Shown here piece by piece: positions 37,481 through 50,583 of a stretch of 64,000 bases of DNA; position 1 is the stretch's first letter, and each line of letters opens with the position of its first letter. A model generated the notes under the pieces. It was not told the origin of the DNA, did no database searches, and saw nothing but the letters and a program-made list of their open reading frames with translations. The stretch lies in the NCBI GenBank assembly GCA_947683625.1, contig CANTUR010000937.1, positions 62,001-126,000 on the forward strand. Direction: 5' to 3'. The translations under genes and the position numbers were made by a program. Source of the stretch: Mallotus nudiflorus. Its lineage: Eukaryota > Streptophyta > Magnoliopsida > Malpighiales > Euphorbiaceae.

Positions 37481-38520
37481 GATTTGATATATTATGGGCC
37501 TCGTGGGTCAACCGATGCCGCCACGAACGTCCATTTGAAGCACAAGTGCCCAAGCCCACTCTATCAAATCCATGGGCCTACACATGGGTTTTTGGGCCCA
37601 AAGACAAATCGCTAGCGATGGGCTCTATAGCCCGCACTATAGCCAAATCAGTCAGCTTCGATTTGATATATTATGGGCCCCGTGGATCAACCGATGCCGC
37701 CATGAACGTCCATTTGAAGCACAAGTGCCCAAGCCCACTCTATCAAATCCATGGGCTTAAACATGGCTTTTTGGGCCCAAAGACAAATCGCTGTAGATGG
37801 GCTTTATAGCCCGTACTATAGCCCTCTGAGTCAGCTTCAATTTGATATATTATGGGCCCCGTGGGTCAACCGATGCCGCCACGAACGTCCATTTGAAGCC
37901 CATGAGCGCAAGCCCACTCTATCAAATCCATGGGCCTACACATGGGTTTTTGGGCTCAAAGAAAAATCGCTATCAATGGCCTTTATGGCCCGCACTATAG
38001 CCCTATCAGTCAGCTTCAATTTGATATATTATGGGCCCCGTGGGTCAACCGATGCCGCCACGAACGTCCATTTGAAGCACAAGTGCCCAAGCCCACTCTA
38101 TCAAATCCATGGGCCTACACATGGGTTTTTGGGCCCAAATACAAATCGCTATCGTTGGCCTTTATAGCCCGCACTATAGCCCTATCAGTCAGCTTCGATT
38201 TGATATATTTTGGGCCCTGTGGGTCAACCGATGCCGTCACGAACGTCCATTTGAAGCACTAGTTACCAAGCCCACTCTATCAAATCCATAGGCCTAAACA
38301 TGGATTTTTGGGGCCAAAGACAAGTCGCTATAGATGGGCTTTATAGCCCGCAGATTAGCCCTCTCAGTCAAGTTCGATTTGATATATTGTGGGCCCCGTG
38401 GGTCAACCGATGCCGCCACGAACGTCCATTTGAAGCCCAAGTGCGCAAGCCCACTCTATCAAATCCATGGGCCTACACATGGGTTTTTGGGCCCAAAGAC
38501 AAATCGCTATCGATGGTTTT
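37000..38520 (+). repeat. 17-monomer block, copy 1 (pairs with about 40062-41577)
   Basis: Sequence from about 37.0 kb to 38.52 kb recurs 3062 bp later (for example 37751 to 40813 and 38300 to 41362). The distance equals 16 standard units plus one 199-bp long unit, less the one-base deletion near 39952. The match stops where copy 2 switches into the 1074-bp duplication. Confidence 0.87.
38032..38210 (+). repeat. Representative 179-bp monomer
   Basis: This copy is close to the consensus and serves as a reference. In order it holds the AT-rich box TGATATATTATGGG (1-14), GGGCCC (12-17), a CpG-rich stretch CCGATGCCGCCACGAACG (28-45), a variable site GCACAAGTGCCC or GCCCAAGTGCGC (about 55-66), CCATGG (87-92), a variable site TACACATGGG or TAAACATGGC (about 95-104), GGGCCC (110-115), the ATCGAT region (130-135, here ATCGTT), doubled TATAGCCC (143-161), a variable tail CTATCAGTC, CTCTCAGTC or CTCTGAGTC (161-169), and AGCTTCGATT (170-179). 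I see no clear internal half-unit repeat that would point to a dimeric origin. Confidence 0.95.
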
Positions 38521-39453
38521 TATAGCCCGTACTATAGCCCTATCAGTCAGCTTCAATTTGATATATTATGGGCACCGTGGGTCAATCGATGTCGCCACGA
38601 ACGTCTATTTGAAGCCCAAGTGCCCAAGCCCACTCTATCAAATCCATGGGCCAAAACATGGCTTTTTGGGCCCATAGATAAATCGCCATAGATGGGCTCT
38701 ATAGGCCGTACTATAGCCCTCTGAGTCAGCTTCAATTTGATACATTATGGGCCCCGTGGATCAACCGATGCCGCCATGAACGTCCATTTGAAGCCCAGGT
38801 GCGCAAGCCCTCTCTATCAAATCCATGGGCCTACACTTGGCTTTTTGGGCCCAAAGACAAATCGCTATCGATGGCCTTCATAGCCCATACCATAGCCCTC
38901 TCAGTCAGCTTCGATTTGATATATTATGGGCCCCGTTGATCAACCGATGCCGCCATGAACGTCCATTTGAAGCACAAGTGCCCAAGCCCACTCTATCAAA
39001 TCCATGGGCCTACACATGGGTTTTTAGGCCCAAAGACAAATCGCAATCGATGGCCTTTATAGCCCGCACTATAGCCCTATCAGTCAGCTTCGATTTGATA
39101 TATTATGGGACCTGTGGGTCAACCGATGCCACCACGAACGTCCATTTGAAGCACAAGTGCCCAAGCCCACTCCATCAAATCCATAGGCATAAACATGGAT
39201 TTTTTGGGCCAAAGACAAATCGCTATAGATGGGCTTTATAGGCCGCACTATAGCCCTGTGAGTCAGCTTCAATTTGATATATTATGGGCCCCGTGGGTCA
39301 ATCGATGCCACCACAAACGTCCATTTGAAGCCCAAGTGCGCAAGCCGACTCTATCAAATCCATGGGCCTACACATGGATTTTTGGGCCCAAAGACAAATG
39401 GCTTTCGATGGTCTTCGTAGCCCGCACCATACCCCTCTCAGTTAGATTCGATT

Positions 39454-39652
39454 TCATATATTATGGGCCCTGTGGATCAACTGATGCCGCCACGAACGTC
39501 CATTTGAAGCCCAAGTGCGCAAGCCCATAATCAAATCCATAGGCCTAAACATAGGTTTTTGGGCCCGAAAACATGGGTTTTTGGGCACGAAGATAAACCG
39601 CTATAGACGACATTCATAGCACCCATTATAGCCCTCTGAGTCAGCTTCTATT
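39454..39652 (+). repeat. Long-subfamily monomer, 199 bp
   Basis: Two box copies, marker CCCATAATC, tail GACGACATTCATAGCACCC, followed by a unit with the damaged start TATTAAAGGTCCCATCGATC. Copies lie at 43589 and 48998. Confidence 0.92.
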
Positions 39653-40479
39653 TGATATATTAAAGGTCCCATCGATCAACCGATGCCGCCACGAACGTCC
39701 ATTTGAAGCCCAAGTGCGCAAGCCCACTCTATCAAATCCATGGGCCTACACTTGGCTTTTTGGGCCCAAAGATAAATCGTTATCGATGGCCTTTATAGCC
39801 TGCACTATAGCCCCATCAGTCAGCTTCGATTTGATATATTATGGGCCCCGTGGGTCAACCGATACCGCCACGAACGTCCATTTGAAGCACAAGTGCCCAA
39901 GCCCACTGTATAAAATCCATGGGCCTACACATGGGTTTTTGGGCCCAAAGACAATCGCTAGCGATGGCCTTTATAGCCCGCACTATAGCCCTATCAGTCA
40001 GCTTCGATTTGATATATTATGGGCCCCGTGGGTCAACCGATGCCGCCACGAACGTCCATTTGAATCACAAGTGCCCAAGCCCACTCTATCAAATCCATGG
40101 GACTAAACATGGCGTTTTGGGCCCAAAGACAAATCGCTACAGATGAGCTTTATAGCCCGCACCATAGCCCTCTTAGTCAGCTTCGATTTGATATATTATG
40201 GGCCCCGTGGGTCAACCGATGCCACCACAAACGTCCATTTGAAGCACAAGTGCCCAAGCCCACTCTATCAAATCCATGGGCCTAAACATGGCTTTTTGGG
40301 CCCAAAGACAAATCGCTATAGATGGGCATTATAGCCCGCACTATAGCCCTCTGAGTCAGCTTCAATTTGATATATTATGGGCCCCGTGGCCCAACCGATG
40401 CCGCCACGAACCTCCATTTGAAGCCCAAGTGCGCAAGCCCACTCTATCAAATCCATGGGCCTACACATGGATTTTTGGG

Positions 40480-41553
40480 CCCAAAGACAAATCGCTATCG
40501 ATGGCCTTCATAGCCAGCACTATAGCCCTATCAGTCAGCTTTGATTTGATATATTATGGGCCTTGTGGGTCAACCGATGCCGCCACGAACGTCCATTTGA
40601 AGCACAAGTGCCCAAGCCCACTCTATCAAATCCATGGGCCTACACATGGGTTTTTGGGCCCAAAGACAAATCGCTAGCGATGGGCTCTATAGCCCGCACT
40701 ATAGCCAAATCAGTCAGCTTCGATTTGATATATTATGGGCCCCGTGGATCAACCGATGCCGCCATGAACGTCCATTTGAAGCACAAGTGCCCAAGCCCAC
40801 TCTATCAAATCCATGGGCTTAAACATGGCTTTTTGGGCCCAAAGACAAATCGCTGTAGATGGGCTTTATAGCCCGTACTATAGCCCTCTGAGTCAGCTTC
40901 AATTTGATATATTATGGGCCCCGTGGGTCAACCGATGCCGCCACGAACGTCCATTTGAAGCCCATGAGCGCAAGCCCACTCTATCAAATCCATGGGCCTA
41001 CACATGGGTTTTTGGGCTCAAAGAAAAATCGCTATCAATGGCCTTTATGGCCCGCACTATAGCCCTATCAGTCAGCTTCAATTTGATATATTATGGGCCC
41101 CGTGGGTCAACCGATGCCGCCACGAACGTCCATTTGAAGCACAAGTGCCCAAGCCCACTCTATCAAATCCATGGGCCTACACATGGGTTTTTGGGCCCAA
41201 ATACAAATCGCTATCGTTGGCCTTTATAGCCCGCACTATAGCCCTATCAGTCAGCTTCGATTTGATATATTTTGGGCCCTGTGGGTCAACCGATGCCGTC
41301 ACGAACGTCCATTTGAAGCACTAGTTACCAAGCCCACTCTATCAAATCCATAGGCCTAAACATGGATTTTTGGGGCCAAAGACAAGTCGCTATAGATGGG
41401 CTTTATAGCCCGCAGATTAGCCCTCTCAGTCAAGTTCGATTTGATATATTGTGGGCCCCGTGGGTCAACCGATGCCGCCACGAACGTCCATTTGAAGCCC
41501 AAGTGCGCAAGCCCACTCTATCAAATCCATGGGCCTACACATGGGTTTTTGGG
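40480..41553 (+). repeat. 1074-bp (6-monomer) tandem duplication, copy 1
   Basis: The order of units from the CTTCATAGCCAGCAC unit to the GTGGGTCAAGTTCGATTTG-like unit (near 41430) recurs after 1074 bp. The boundary can be placed only within the interval of identity, so both ends are approximate by some tens of bases. Confidence 0.85.
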
Positions 41554-42626
41554 CCCAAAGACAAATCGCTATCGATGGCCTTCATAGCCAGCACTATAGC
41601 CCTATCAGTCAACTTTGATTTGATATATTATGGGCCTTGTGGGTCAACCGATGCCGCCACGAACGTCCATTTGAAGCACAAGTGCCCAAGCCCACTCTAT
41701 CAAATCCATGGGCCTACACATGGGTTTTTGGGCCCAAAGACAAATCGCTAGCGATGGGCTCTATAGCCCGCACTATAGCCAAATCAGTCAGCTTCGATTT
41801 GATATATTATGGGCCCCGTGGATCAACCGATGCCGCCATGAACGTCCATTTGAAGCACAAGTGCCAAGCCCACTCTATCAAATCCATGGGCTTAAACATG
41901 GCTTTTTGGGCCCAAAGACAAATCGCTGTAGATGGGCTTTATAGCCCGTACTATAGCCCTCTGAGTCAGCTTCAATTTGATATATTATGGGCCCCGTGGG
42001 TCAACCGATGCCGCCACGAACGTCCATTTGAAGCCCATGAGCGCAAGCCCACTCTATCAAATCCATGGGCCTACACATGGGTTTTTGGGCTCAAAGAAAA
42101 ATCGCTATCAATGGCCTTTATGGCCCGCACTATAGCCCTATCAGTCAGCTTCAATTTGATATATTATGGGCCCCGTGGGTCAACCGATGCCGCCACGAAC
42201 GTCCATTTGAAGCACAAGTGCCCAAGCCCACTCTATCAAATCCATGGGCCTACACATGGGTTTTTGGGCCCAAATACAAATCGCTATCGTTGGCCTTTAT
42301 AGCCCGCACTATAGCCCTATCAGTCAGCTTCGATTTGATATATTTTGGGCCCTGTGGGTCAACCGATGCCGTCACGAACGTCCATTTGAAGCACTAGTTA
42401 CCAAGCCCACTCTATCAAATCCATAGGCCTAAACATGGATTTTTGGGGCCAAAGACAAGTCGCTATAGATGGGCTTTATAGCCCGCAGATTAGCCCTCTC
42501 AGTCAAGTTCGATTTGATATATTGTGGGCCCCGTGGGTCAACCGATGCCGCCACGAACGTCCATTTGAAGCCCAAGTGCGCAAGCCCACTCTATCAAATC
42601 CATGGGCCTACACATGGGTTTTTGGG
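41554..42626 (+). repeat. 1074-bp (6-monomer) tandem duplication, copy 2
   Basis: Nearly identical to copy 1, one base shorter through loss of a C near 41864 (AAGTGCCAAGCCC for AAGTGCCCAAGCCC), which makes the downstream offset 1073 bp. The copy-1/copy-2 boundary shows a switch from a unit resembling 38.5 kb to one resembling 40.5 kb, in register. Confidence 0.85.
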
Positions 42627-43588
42627 CCCAAAGACAAATCGCTATCGATGGTTTTTATAGCCCGTACTATAGCCCTATCAGTCAGCTTCAATTTGATATA
42701 TTATGGGCACCGTGGGTCAATCGATGTCGCCACGAACGTCTATTTGAAGCCCAAGTGCCCAAGCCCACTCTATCAAATCCATGGGCCAAAACATGGCTTT
42801 TTGGGCCCATAGATAAATCGCCATAGATGGGCTCTATAGGCCGTACTATAGCCCTCTGAGTCAGCTTCAATTTGATACATTATGGGCCCCGTGGATCAAC
42901 CGATGCCGCCATGAACGTCCATTTGAAGCCCAGGTGCGCAAGCCCTCTCTATCAAATCCATGGGCCTACACTTGGCTTTTTGGGCCCAAAGACAAATCGC
43001 TATCGATGGCCTTCATAGCCCATACCATAGCCCTCTCAGTCAGCTTCGATTTGATATATTATGGGCCCCGTTGATCAACCGATGCCGCCATGAACGTCCA
43101 TTTGAAGCACAAGTGCCCAAGCCCACTCTATCAAATCCATGGGCCTACACATGGGTTTTTAGGCCCAAAGACAAATCGCAATCGATGGCCTTTATAGCCC
43201 GCACTATAGCCCTATCAGTCAGCTTCGATTTGATATATTATGGGACCTGTGGGTCAACCGATGCCACCACGAACGTCCATTTGAAGCACAAGTGCCCAAG
43301 CCCACTCCATCAAATCCATAGGCATAAACATGGATTTTTGGGCCCAAAGACAAATCGCTATAGATGGGCTTTATAGGCCGCACTATAGCCCTGTGAGTCA
43401 GCTTCAATTTGATATATTATGGGCCCCGTGGGTCAATCGATGCCACCACAAACGTCCATTTGAAGCCCAAGTGCGCAAGCCGACTCTATCAAATCCATGG
43501 GCCTACACATGGATTTTTGGGCCCAAAGACAAATGGCTTTCGATGGTCTTCGTAGCCCGCACCATACCCCTCTCAGTTAGATTCGATT

Positions 43589-43787
43589 TCATATATTATG
43601 GGCCCTGTGGATCAACTGATGCCGCCACGAACGTCCATTTGAAGCCCAAGTGCGCAAGCCCATAATCAAATCCATAGGCCTAAACATAGGTTTTTGGGCC
43701 CGAAAACATGGGTTTTTGGGCACGAAGATAAACCGCTATAGACGACATTCATAGCACCCATTATAGCCCTCTGAGTCAGCTTCTATT
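43589..43787 (+). repeat. Long-subfamily monomer, 199 bp
   Basis: Copy of the unit at 39454 (offset 4135 bp), including the following TATTAAAGGTCCCATCGATC start. 4135 bp is 23 monomers with one long unit and two single-base losses. Confidence 0.92.
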
Positions 43788-44589
43788 TGATATATTAAAG
43801 GTCCCATCGATCAACCGATGCCGCCACGAACGTCCATTTGAAGCCCAAGTGCGCAAGCCCACTCTATCAAATCCATGGGCCTACACTTGGCTTTTTGGGC
43901 CCAAAGATAAATCGTTATCGATGGCCTTTATAGCCTGCACTATAGCCCCATCAGTCAGCTTCGATTTGATATATTATGGGCCCCGTGGGTCAACCGATAC
44001 CGCCACGAACGTCCATTTGAAGCACAAGTGCCCAAGCCCACTGTATAAAATCCATGGGCCTACACATGGGTTTTTGGGCCCAAAGACAAATCGCTAGCGA
44101 TGGCCTTTATAGCCCGCACTATAGCCCTATCAGTCAGCTTCGATTTGATATATTATGGGCCCGGTGGGTCAACCGATGCCGCCACGAACGTCCATTTGAA
44201 TCACAAGTGCCCAAGCCCACTCTATCAAATCCATGGGACTAAACATGGCGTTTTGAGCCCACAGACAAATCGCTATCAATGGCATTTATGGCGCGCACTA
44301 TAGCCCTATCAGTCAGCTTCGATTTGATATATTATAGGCCCCGTGGGTCAACCGATGCCACCACGAATGTCCATTTGAATCATAAGTGCCCAAGCCCACT
44401 CTATCAAATCCATGGGACTAAACATGGCGTTTTGAGCCCAAAGACAAATCGCTACAGATGAGCTTCATAGCCCGCACCATAGCCCTCTCAGTCAGCTTCG
44501 ATTTGATATATTATGGGCCCCGTGGGTCAACCGATGCCGCCACGAACATCCATTTGAAGCCCAAGTGTGCAAGCCCACTCTATCAAATC

Positions 44590-44620
44590 CATGGGACTAC
44601 ACATGGGTTTTTGGGCCCAA
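44590..44620 (+). other. In-register recombination junction between two duplicated lineages
   Basis: To the left, the unit matches that ending near 50.0 kb (GGGACTACACATGGG). To the right, from 44597, it matches 35053 onward, including the extra A in CCCAAAAGAC. The switch occurs within shared sequence and keeps the 179-bp register, as expected for homologous unequal exchange. Confidence 0.8.
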
Positions 44621-45220
44621 AAGACAAATCGCTATCGATGGCCTTCATAGCCCATACCATAGCCCTCTCAGTCAGCTTCGATTTGATATATTATGGGCCC
44701 CGTTGATCAACCGATGCCGCCATGAACGTCCATTTGAAGCACAAGTGCCCAAGCCCACTCTATCAAATCCATGGGCCTACACATGGGTTTTTAGGCCCAA
44801 AGACAAATTGCAATCGATGGCCTTTATAGCCCGCACTATAGCCCTATCAGCCAGCTTCGATTTGATATATTATGGGACCTGTGGGTAAACCGATGCCGCC
44901 ACGAACGTCCATTTGAAGCATAAGTGCCCGAGCCCACTCCATCAAATCCGTAGGCATAAACATGGATTTTTGGGCCCAACGACAAATCGTTATAGATGGG
45001 CTTTATAGGCCGCACTATAGCCCTGTGAGTCAGCTTCAATTTGATATATTATGGGCCCCGTGGGTCAATCGATGCCACCACAAACGTCCATTTGAAGCCC
45101 AAGTGCGCAAGCCGACTCTATCAAATCCATGGGCCTACACATGGGTTTTTGGGCCCAAAGACAAATGGCTATCGATGGTCTTCGTAGCCCGCACCATACC
45201 CCTCTCAGTTAGATTCGATT

Positions 45221-45419
45221 TCATATATTATGGGCCCTGTGGATCAACTGATGCCGCCACGAATGTCCATTTGAAGCCCAAGTGCGCAAGCCCACAATCA
45301 AATCCATAGGCCTAAACATAGGTTTTTGGGCCCGAAAACATGGGTTTTTGGGCACGAAGATAAACCGCTATAGACGACATTTATAGCACCCATTATAGCC
45401 CTCTGAGTCAGCTTCTATT
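45221..45419 (+). repeat. Long-subfamily monomer, 199 bp
   Basis: Copy of the unit at 35677 (offset 9544 bp), with the same following TTTGATATATTAGAGGTC start. Confidence 0.92.
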
Positions 45420-48400
45420 TGATATATTAGAGGTCTCGTGGATCAACCGATGCCGCCACGAACGTCCATTTGAAGCCCAAGTGCGCAAGCCCACTCTATC
45501 AAATCCATGGGCCTACACTTGGCTTTTTGGGCCCAAAGATAAATCGTTATCAATGGCCTTTATAGCCCGGACTATAGCCCCATCAGTCCGCTTCGATTTG
45601 ATATATTATGGGCCCCGTGGATCAACCGATACCGCCACGAACGTCCTTTGAAGCACAAGTGCCCAAGCCCACTGAATCAAATCCATGGGCTTACACATGG
45701 GTTTTTGGGCCCAAAGACAAATCGCTAGCGATGGCCTTTATAGCCCGCAGTATAGCCCTATCAGTCAGCTTCGATTTGATATATTATGGGCCCCGTGGGT
45801 CAACCGATGCCGCCACGAACGTCCATTTGAATCACAAGTGCCCAAGCCCACTCTATCAAATCCATGGGACTAAACATGGCGTTTTGGGCCCAAAGACAAA
45901 TCGCTACAGATGAGCTTTATAGCCCGCACCATAGCCCTCTCAGTCAGCTTCGATTTGATATATTATGGGCCCCGTGGGTCAACCGATGCCACCACAAACG
46001 TCCATTTGAAACACAAGTGCCCAAGCCCACTCTATCAAATCCATGGGCCTACACATGGGTTTTTGGGCCCAAAGACAAATCGCATTCGATGGCTTTTATA
46101 GCCCGCACTATAGCCCTATCAGTCAGCTTCAATTTGATATATTATGGGCCCCGTGGGTCAACCGATGCCACCACAAACGTCCATTTGAAGCCCAAGTGCG
46201 CAAGCCCACTCTATCAAATCCATGGGCCTACACTTGGCTTTTTGGGCCCAAAGATAAATCGTTATCAATGGCCTTTATAGCCCGCACTATAGCCCCATCA
46301 GTCCGCTTCGATTTGATATATTATGGGCCCCGTGGGTCAACCGATACCGCCACGAACGTCCTTTGAAGCACAAGTGCCCAAGCCCACTGCATCAAATCCA
46401 TGGGCCTACACATGGGTTTTTGGGCCCAAAGACAAATCGCTAGCGATGGCCTTTATAGCCCGCACTATAGCCCTATCAGTCAGCTTCGATTTGATATATT
46501 ATGGGCCCCGTGGGTCAACCGATGCCGCCACGAACGTCCATTTGAATCACAAGTGCCCAAGCCCACTCTATCAAATCCATGGGACTAAACATGGCGTTTT
46601 GGGCCCAAAGACAAATCGCTACAGATGAGCTTTATAGCCCGCACCATAGCCCTCTTAGTCAGCTTCGATTTGATATATTATGGGCCCCGTGGGTCAACCG
46701 ATGCCACCACAAACGTCCATTTGAAGCACAAGTGCCCAAGCCCACTCTATCAAATCCATGGGCCTAAACATGGCTTTTTGGGCCCAAAGACAAATCGCTA
46801 TAGATGGGCATTATAGCCCGCACTGTAGCCCTCTGAGTCAGCTTCAATTTGATATATTATGGGCCCCGTGGCCCAACCGATGCCGCCACGAACCTCCATT
46901 TGAAGCCCAAGTGCGCAAGCCCACTCTATCAAATCCATGGGCCTACACATGGATTTTTGGGCCCAAAGACAAATCGCTATCGATGGCCTTCATAGCCGGC
47001 ACTATAGCCCTATCAGTCAGCTTTGATTTGATATATTATGGGCCTCGTGGGTCAACCGATGCCGCCACGAACGTCCATTTGAAGCACAAGTGCCCAAGCC
47101 CACTCTATCAAATCCATGGGCCTACACATGGGTTTTTGGGCCCAAAGATAAATCGCTAGCGATGGGCTCTATAGCCCGCACTATAGCCAAATCAGTCAGC
47201 TTCGATTTGATATATTATGGGCCCCGTGGATCAACCGATGCCGCCATGAACGTCCATTTGAAGCACAAGTGCCCAAGCCCACTCTATCAAATCCATGGGC
47301 TTAAACATGGCTTTTTGGGCCCAAAGACAAATCGCTGTAGATGGGCTTTATAGCCCGTACTATAGCCCTCTGAGTCAGCTTCAATTTGATATATTATGGG
47401 CCCCGTGGGTCAACCGATGCCGCCACGAACGTCCATTTGAAGCCCATGAGCGCAAGCCCACTCTATCAAATCCATGGGCCTACACATGGGTTTTTGGGCT
47501 CAAAGAAAAATCGCTATCAATGGCCTTTATGGCCCGCACTATAGCCCTATCAGTCAGCTTCAATTTGATATATTATGGGCCCCGTGGGTCAACCGATGCC
47601 GCCACGAACGTCCATTTGAAGCACAAGTGCCCAAGCCCACTCTATCAAATCCATGGGCCTACACATGGGTTTTTGGGCCCAAATACAAATCGCTATCGTT
47701 GGCCTTTATAGCCCGCACTATAGCCCTATCAGTCAGCTTCGATTTGATATATTTTGGGCCCTGTGGGTCAACCGATGCCGTCACGAACGTCCATTTGAAG
47801 CACTAGTTACCAAGCCCACTCTATCAAATCCATAGGCCTAAACATGGATTTTTGGGGCCAAAGACAAGTCGCTATAGATGGGCTTTATAGCCCGCAGATT
47901 AGCCCTCTCTGTCAAGTTCGATTTGATATATTGTGGGCCCCGTGGGTCAACCGATGCCGCCACGAACGTCCATTTGAAGCCCAAGTGCGCAAGCCCACTC
48001 TATCAAATCCATGGGCCTACACATGGGTTTTTGGGCCCAAAGACAAATCGCTATCGATGGTTTTTATAGCCCGTACTATAGCCCTATCAGTCAGCTTCAA
48101 TTTGATATATTATGGGCACCGTGGGTCAATCGATGTCGCCACGAACGTCTATTTGAAGCCCAAGTGCCCAAGCCCACTCTATCAAATCCATGGGCCAAAA
48201 CATGGCTTTTTGGGACCATAGATAAATCGCCATAGATGGGCTCTATAGGCCGTACTATAGCCCTCTGAGTCAGCTTCAATTTGATACATTATGGGCCCCG
48301 TGGATCAACCGATGCCGCCATGAACGTCCATTTGAAGCCCAGGTGCGCAAGCCCTCTCTATCAAATCCATGGGCCTACACTTGGCTTTTTGGGCCCAAAG

Positions 48401-48997
48401 ACAAATCGCTATCGATGGCCTTCATAGCCCATACCATAGCCCTCTCAGTCAGCTTCGATTTGATATATTATGGGCCCCGTTGATCAACCGATGCCGCCAT
48501 GAACGTCCATTTGAAGCACAAGTGCCCAAGCCCACTCTATCAAATCCATGGGCCTACACATGGGTTTTTAGGCCCAAAGACAAATCGCAATCGATGGCCT
48601 TTATAGCCCGCACTATAGCCCTATCAGTCAGCTTCGATTTGATATATTATGGGACCTGTGGGTCAACCGATGCCACCACGAACGTCCATTTGAAGCACAA
48701 GTGCCCAAGCCCACTCCATCAAATCCATAGGCATAAACATGGATTTTTGGGCCCAAAGACAAATCGCTATAGATGGGCTTTATAGGCCGCACTATAGCCC
48801 TGTGAGTCAGCTTCAATTTGATATATTATGGGCCCCGTGGGTCAATCGATGCCACCACAAACGTCCATTTGAAGCCCAAGTGCGCAAGCCGACTCTATCA
48901 AATCCATGGGCCTACACATGGATTTTTGGGCCCAAAGAAAAATGGCTTTCGATGGTCTTCGTAGCCCGCACCATACCCCTCTCAGTTAGATTCGATT

Positions 48998-49196
48998 TCA
49001 TATATTATGGGCCCTGTGGATCAACTGATGCCGCCACGAACGTCCATTTGAAGCCCAAGTGCGCAAGCCCATAATCAAATCCATAGGCCTAAACATAGGT
49101 TTTTGGGCCCGAAAACATGGGTTTTTGGGCACGAAGATAAACCGCTATAGACGACATTCATAGCACCCATTATAGCCCTCTGAGTCAGCTTCTATT
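48998..49196 (+). repeat. Long-subfamily monomer, 199 bp
   Basis: Copy of the unit at 43589 (offset 5409 bp), with the same neighbours. No other long unit occurs between here and 60860. Confidence 0.92.
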
Positions 49197-50583
49197 TGAT
49201 ATATTAAAGGTCCCATCGATCAACCGATGCCGCCACGAACGTCCATTTGAAGCCCAAGTGCGCAAGCCCACTCTATCAAATCCATGGGCCTACACTTGGC
49301 TTTTTGGGCCCAAAGATAAATCGTTATCGATGGCCTTTATAGCCTGCACTATAGCCCCATCAGTCAGCTTCGATTTGATATATTATGGGCCCCGTGGGTC
49401 AACCGATACCGCCACGAACGTCCATTTGAAGCACAAGTGCCCAAGCCCACTGTATAAAATCCATGGGCCTACACATGGGTTTTTGGGCCCAAAGACAAAT
49501 CGCTAGCGATGGCCTTTATAGCCCGCACTATAGCCCTATCAGTCAGCTTCGATTTGATATATTATGGGCCCCGTGGGTCAACCGATGCCGCCACGAACGT
49601 CCATTTGAATCACAAGTGCCCAAGCCCACTCTATCAAATCCATGGGACTAAACATGGCGTTTTGAGCCCACAGACAAATCGCTATCAATGGCATTTATGG
49701 CGCGCACTATAGCCCTATCAGTCAGCTTCGATTTGATATATTATAGGCCCCGTGGGTCAACCGATGCCACCACGAATGTCCATTTGAATCATAAGTGCCC
49801 AAGCCCACTCTATCAAATCCATGGGACTAAACATGGCGTTTTGAGCCAAAGACAAATCGCTACAGATGAGCTTTATAGCCCGCACCATAGCCCTCTCAGT
49901 CAGCTTCGATTTGATATATTATGGGCCCCGTGGGTCAACCGATGCCGCCACGAACATCCATTTGAAGCCCAAGTGTGCAAGCCCACTCTATCAAATCCAT
50001 GGGACTACACATGGGTTTTTGGGCCCAAAGACAAATCGCTACCGTTGGCCTTCATAGCTCGTGTTATAGCCCTCTCAGTCAGCTTCGATTTGATATATTA
50101 TGGGCCCCGTGGGTCAATCGATTCTGCCACGAACGTCCATTTGAAGCACAAGTGCCCGAGCCCACTCTACCAAATCCATGGGCCTACACATAGGTTTTTG
50201 GGCCCAAAGACAAATCGCTATCGATGGCCTTTATAGCTCGCACTATAGCACTATCAGTCAGCTTCGATTTGATATATGATGGGCCCCGTAGGTCAACCGA
50301 TGCCGCCACGAACGTCCATTTGAAGCACAACTGCCCAAGCCAACTCTATCAAATCCATGGGCTTAAACATGGCTTTTTGGGCCCAAAGAAAAATTATTTT
50401 AGATGGGTTTTATAGCCCGCACTATAGCCCTCTGAGTCAGCTTCGATTTGATATATTATGGGCCCCGTGGGTCAATCGATGCCCCGACGAACATCCATTT
50501 GAATCCCAAGTGCGCAAGCCTACTCTATCAAATCCATGGGCCTACACTTGGGTTTCTGGGCCCAAAGACAAATCGCTATCGAT

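Larger units (their letters stand above)
35053..40119 (+). repeat. Large duplication, copy 1 (pairs with 44597-49664)
   Basis: About 5.07 kb recurs 9544 bp downstream with very few differences. The shared marks include a one-base insertion (GGGCCCAAAAGACAAATC near 35076 and 44620), two units with a one-base deletion (GTCCTTTGAAG near 36100 and 36817), and two long monomers. The offset equals 53 monomers plus the extra length of three long units and small indels. A one-base loss near 39952 (AGACAATCGC) is private to this copy. Confidence 0.9.
41550..44616 (+). repeat. Large duplication, copy 1 (pairs with about 46950-50024)
   Basis: About 3 kb recurs 5409 bp downstream. Only scattered differences are visible by eye, such as CTCTCTGTCAAG for CTCTCAGTCAAG near 47909, GGGACCATAG for GGGCCCATAG near 48213, and AAAGAAAAATGG for AAAGACAAATGG near 48939. 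The distance is 30 monomers with two long units and small indels. Confidence 0.87.
44597..49664 (+). repeat. Large duplication, copy 2 (pairs with 35053-40119)
   Basis: Second copy of the 5.07-kb block, at an offset of 9544 bp. It ends where GGCGTTTTGAGCCCACAG replaces GGCGTTTTGGGCCCAAAG. Confidence 0.9.
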
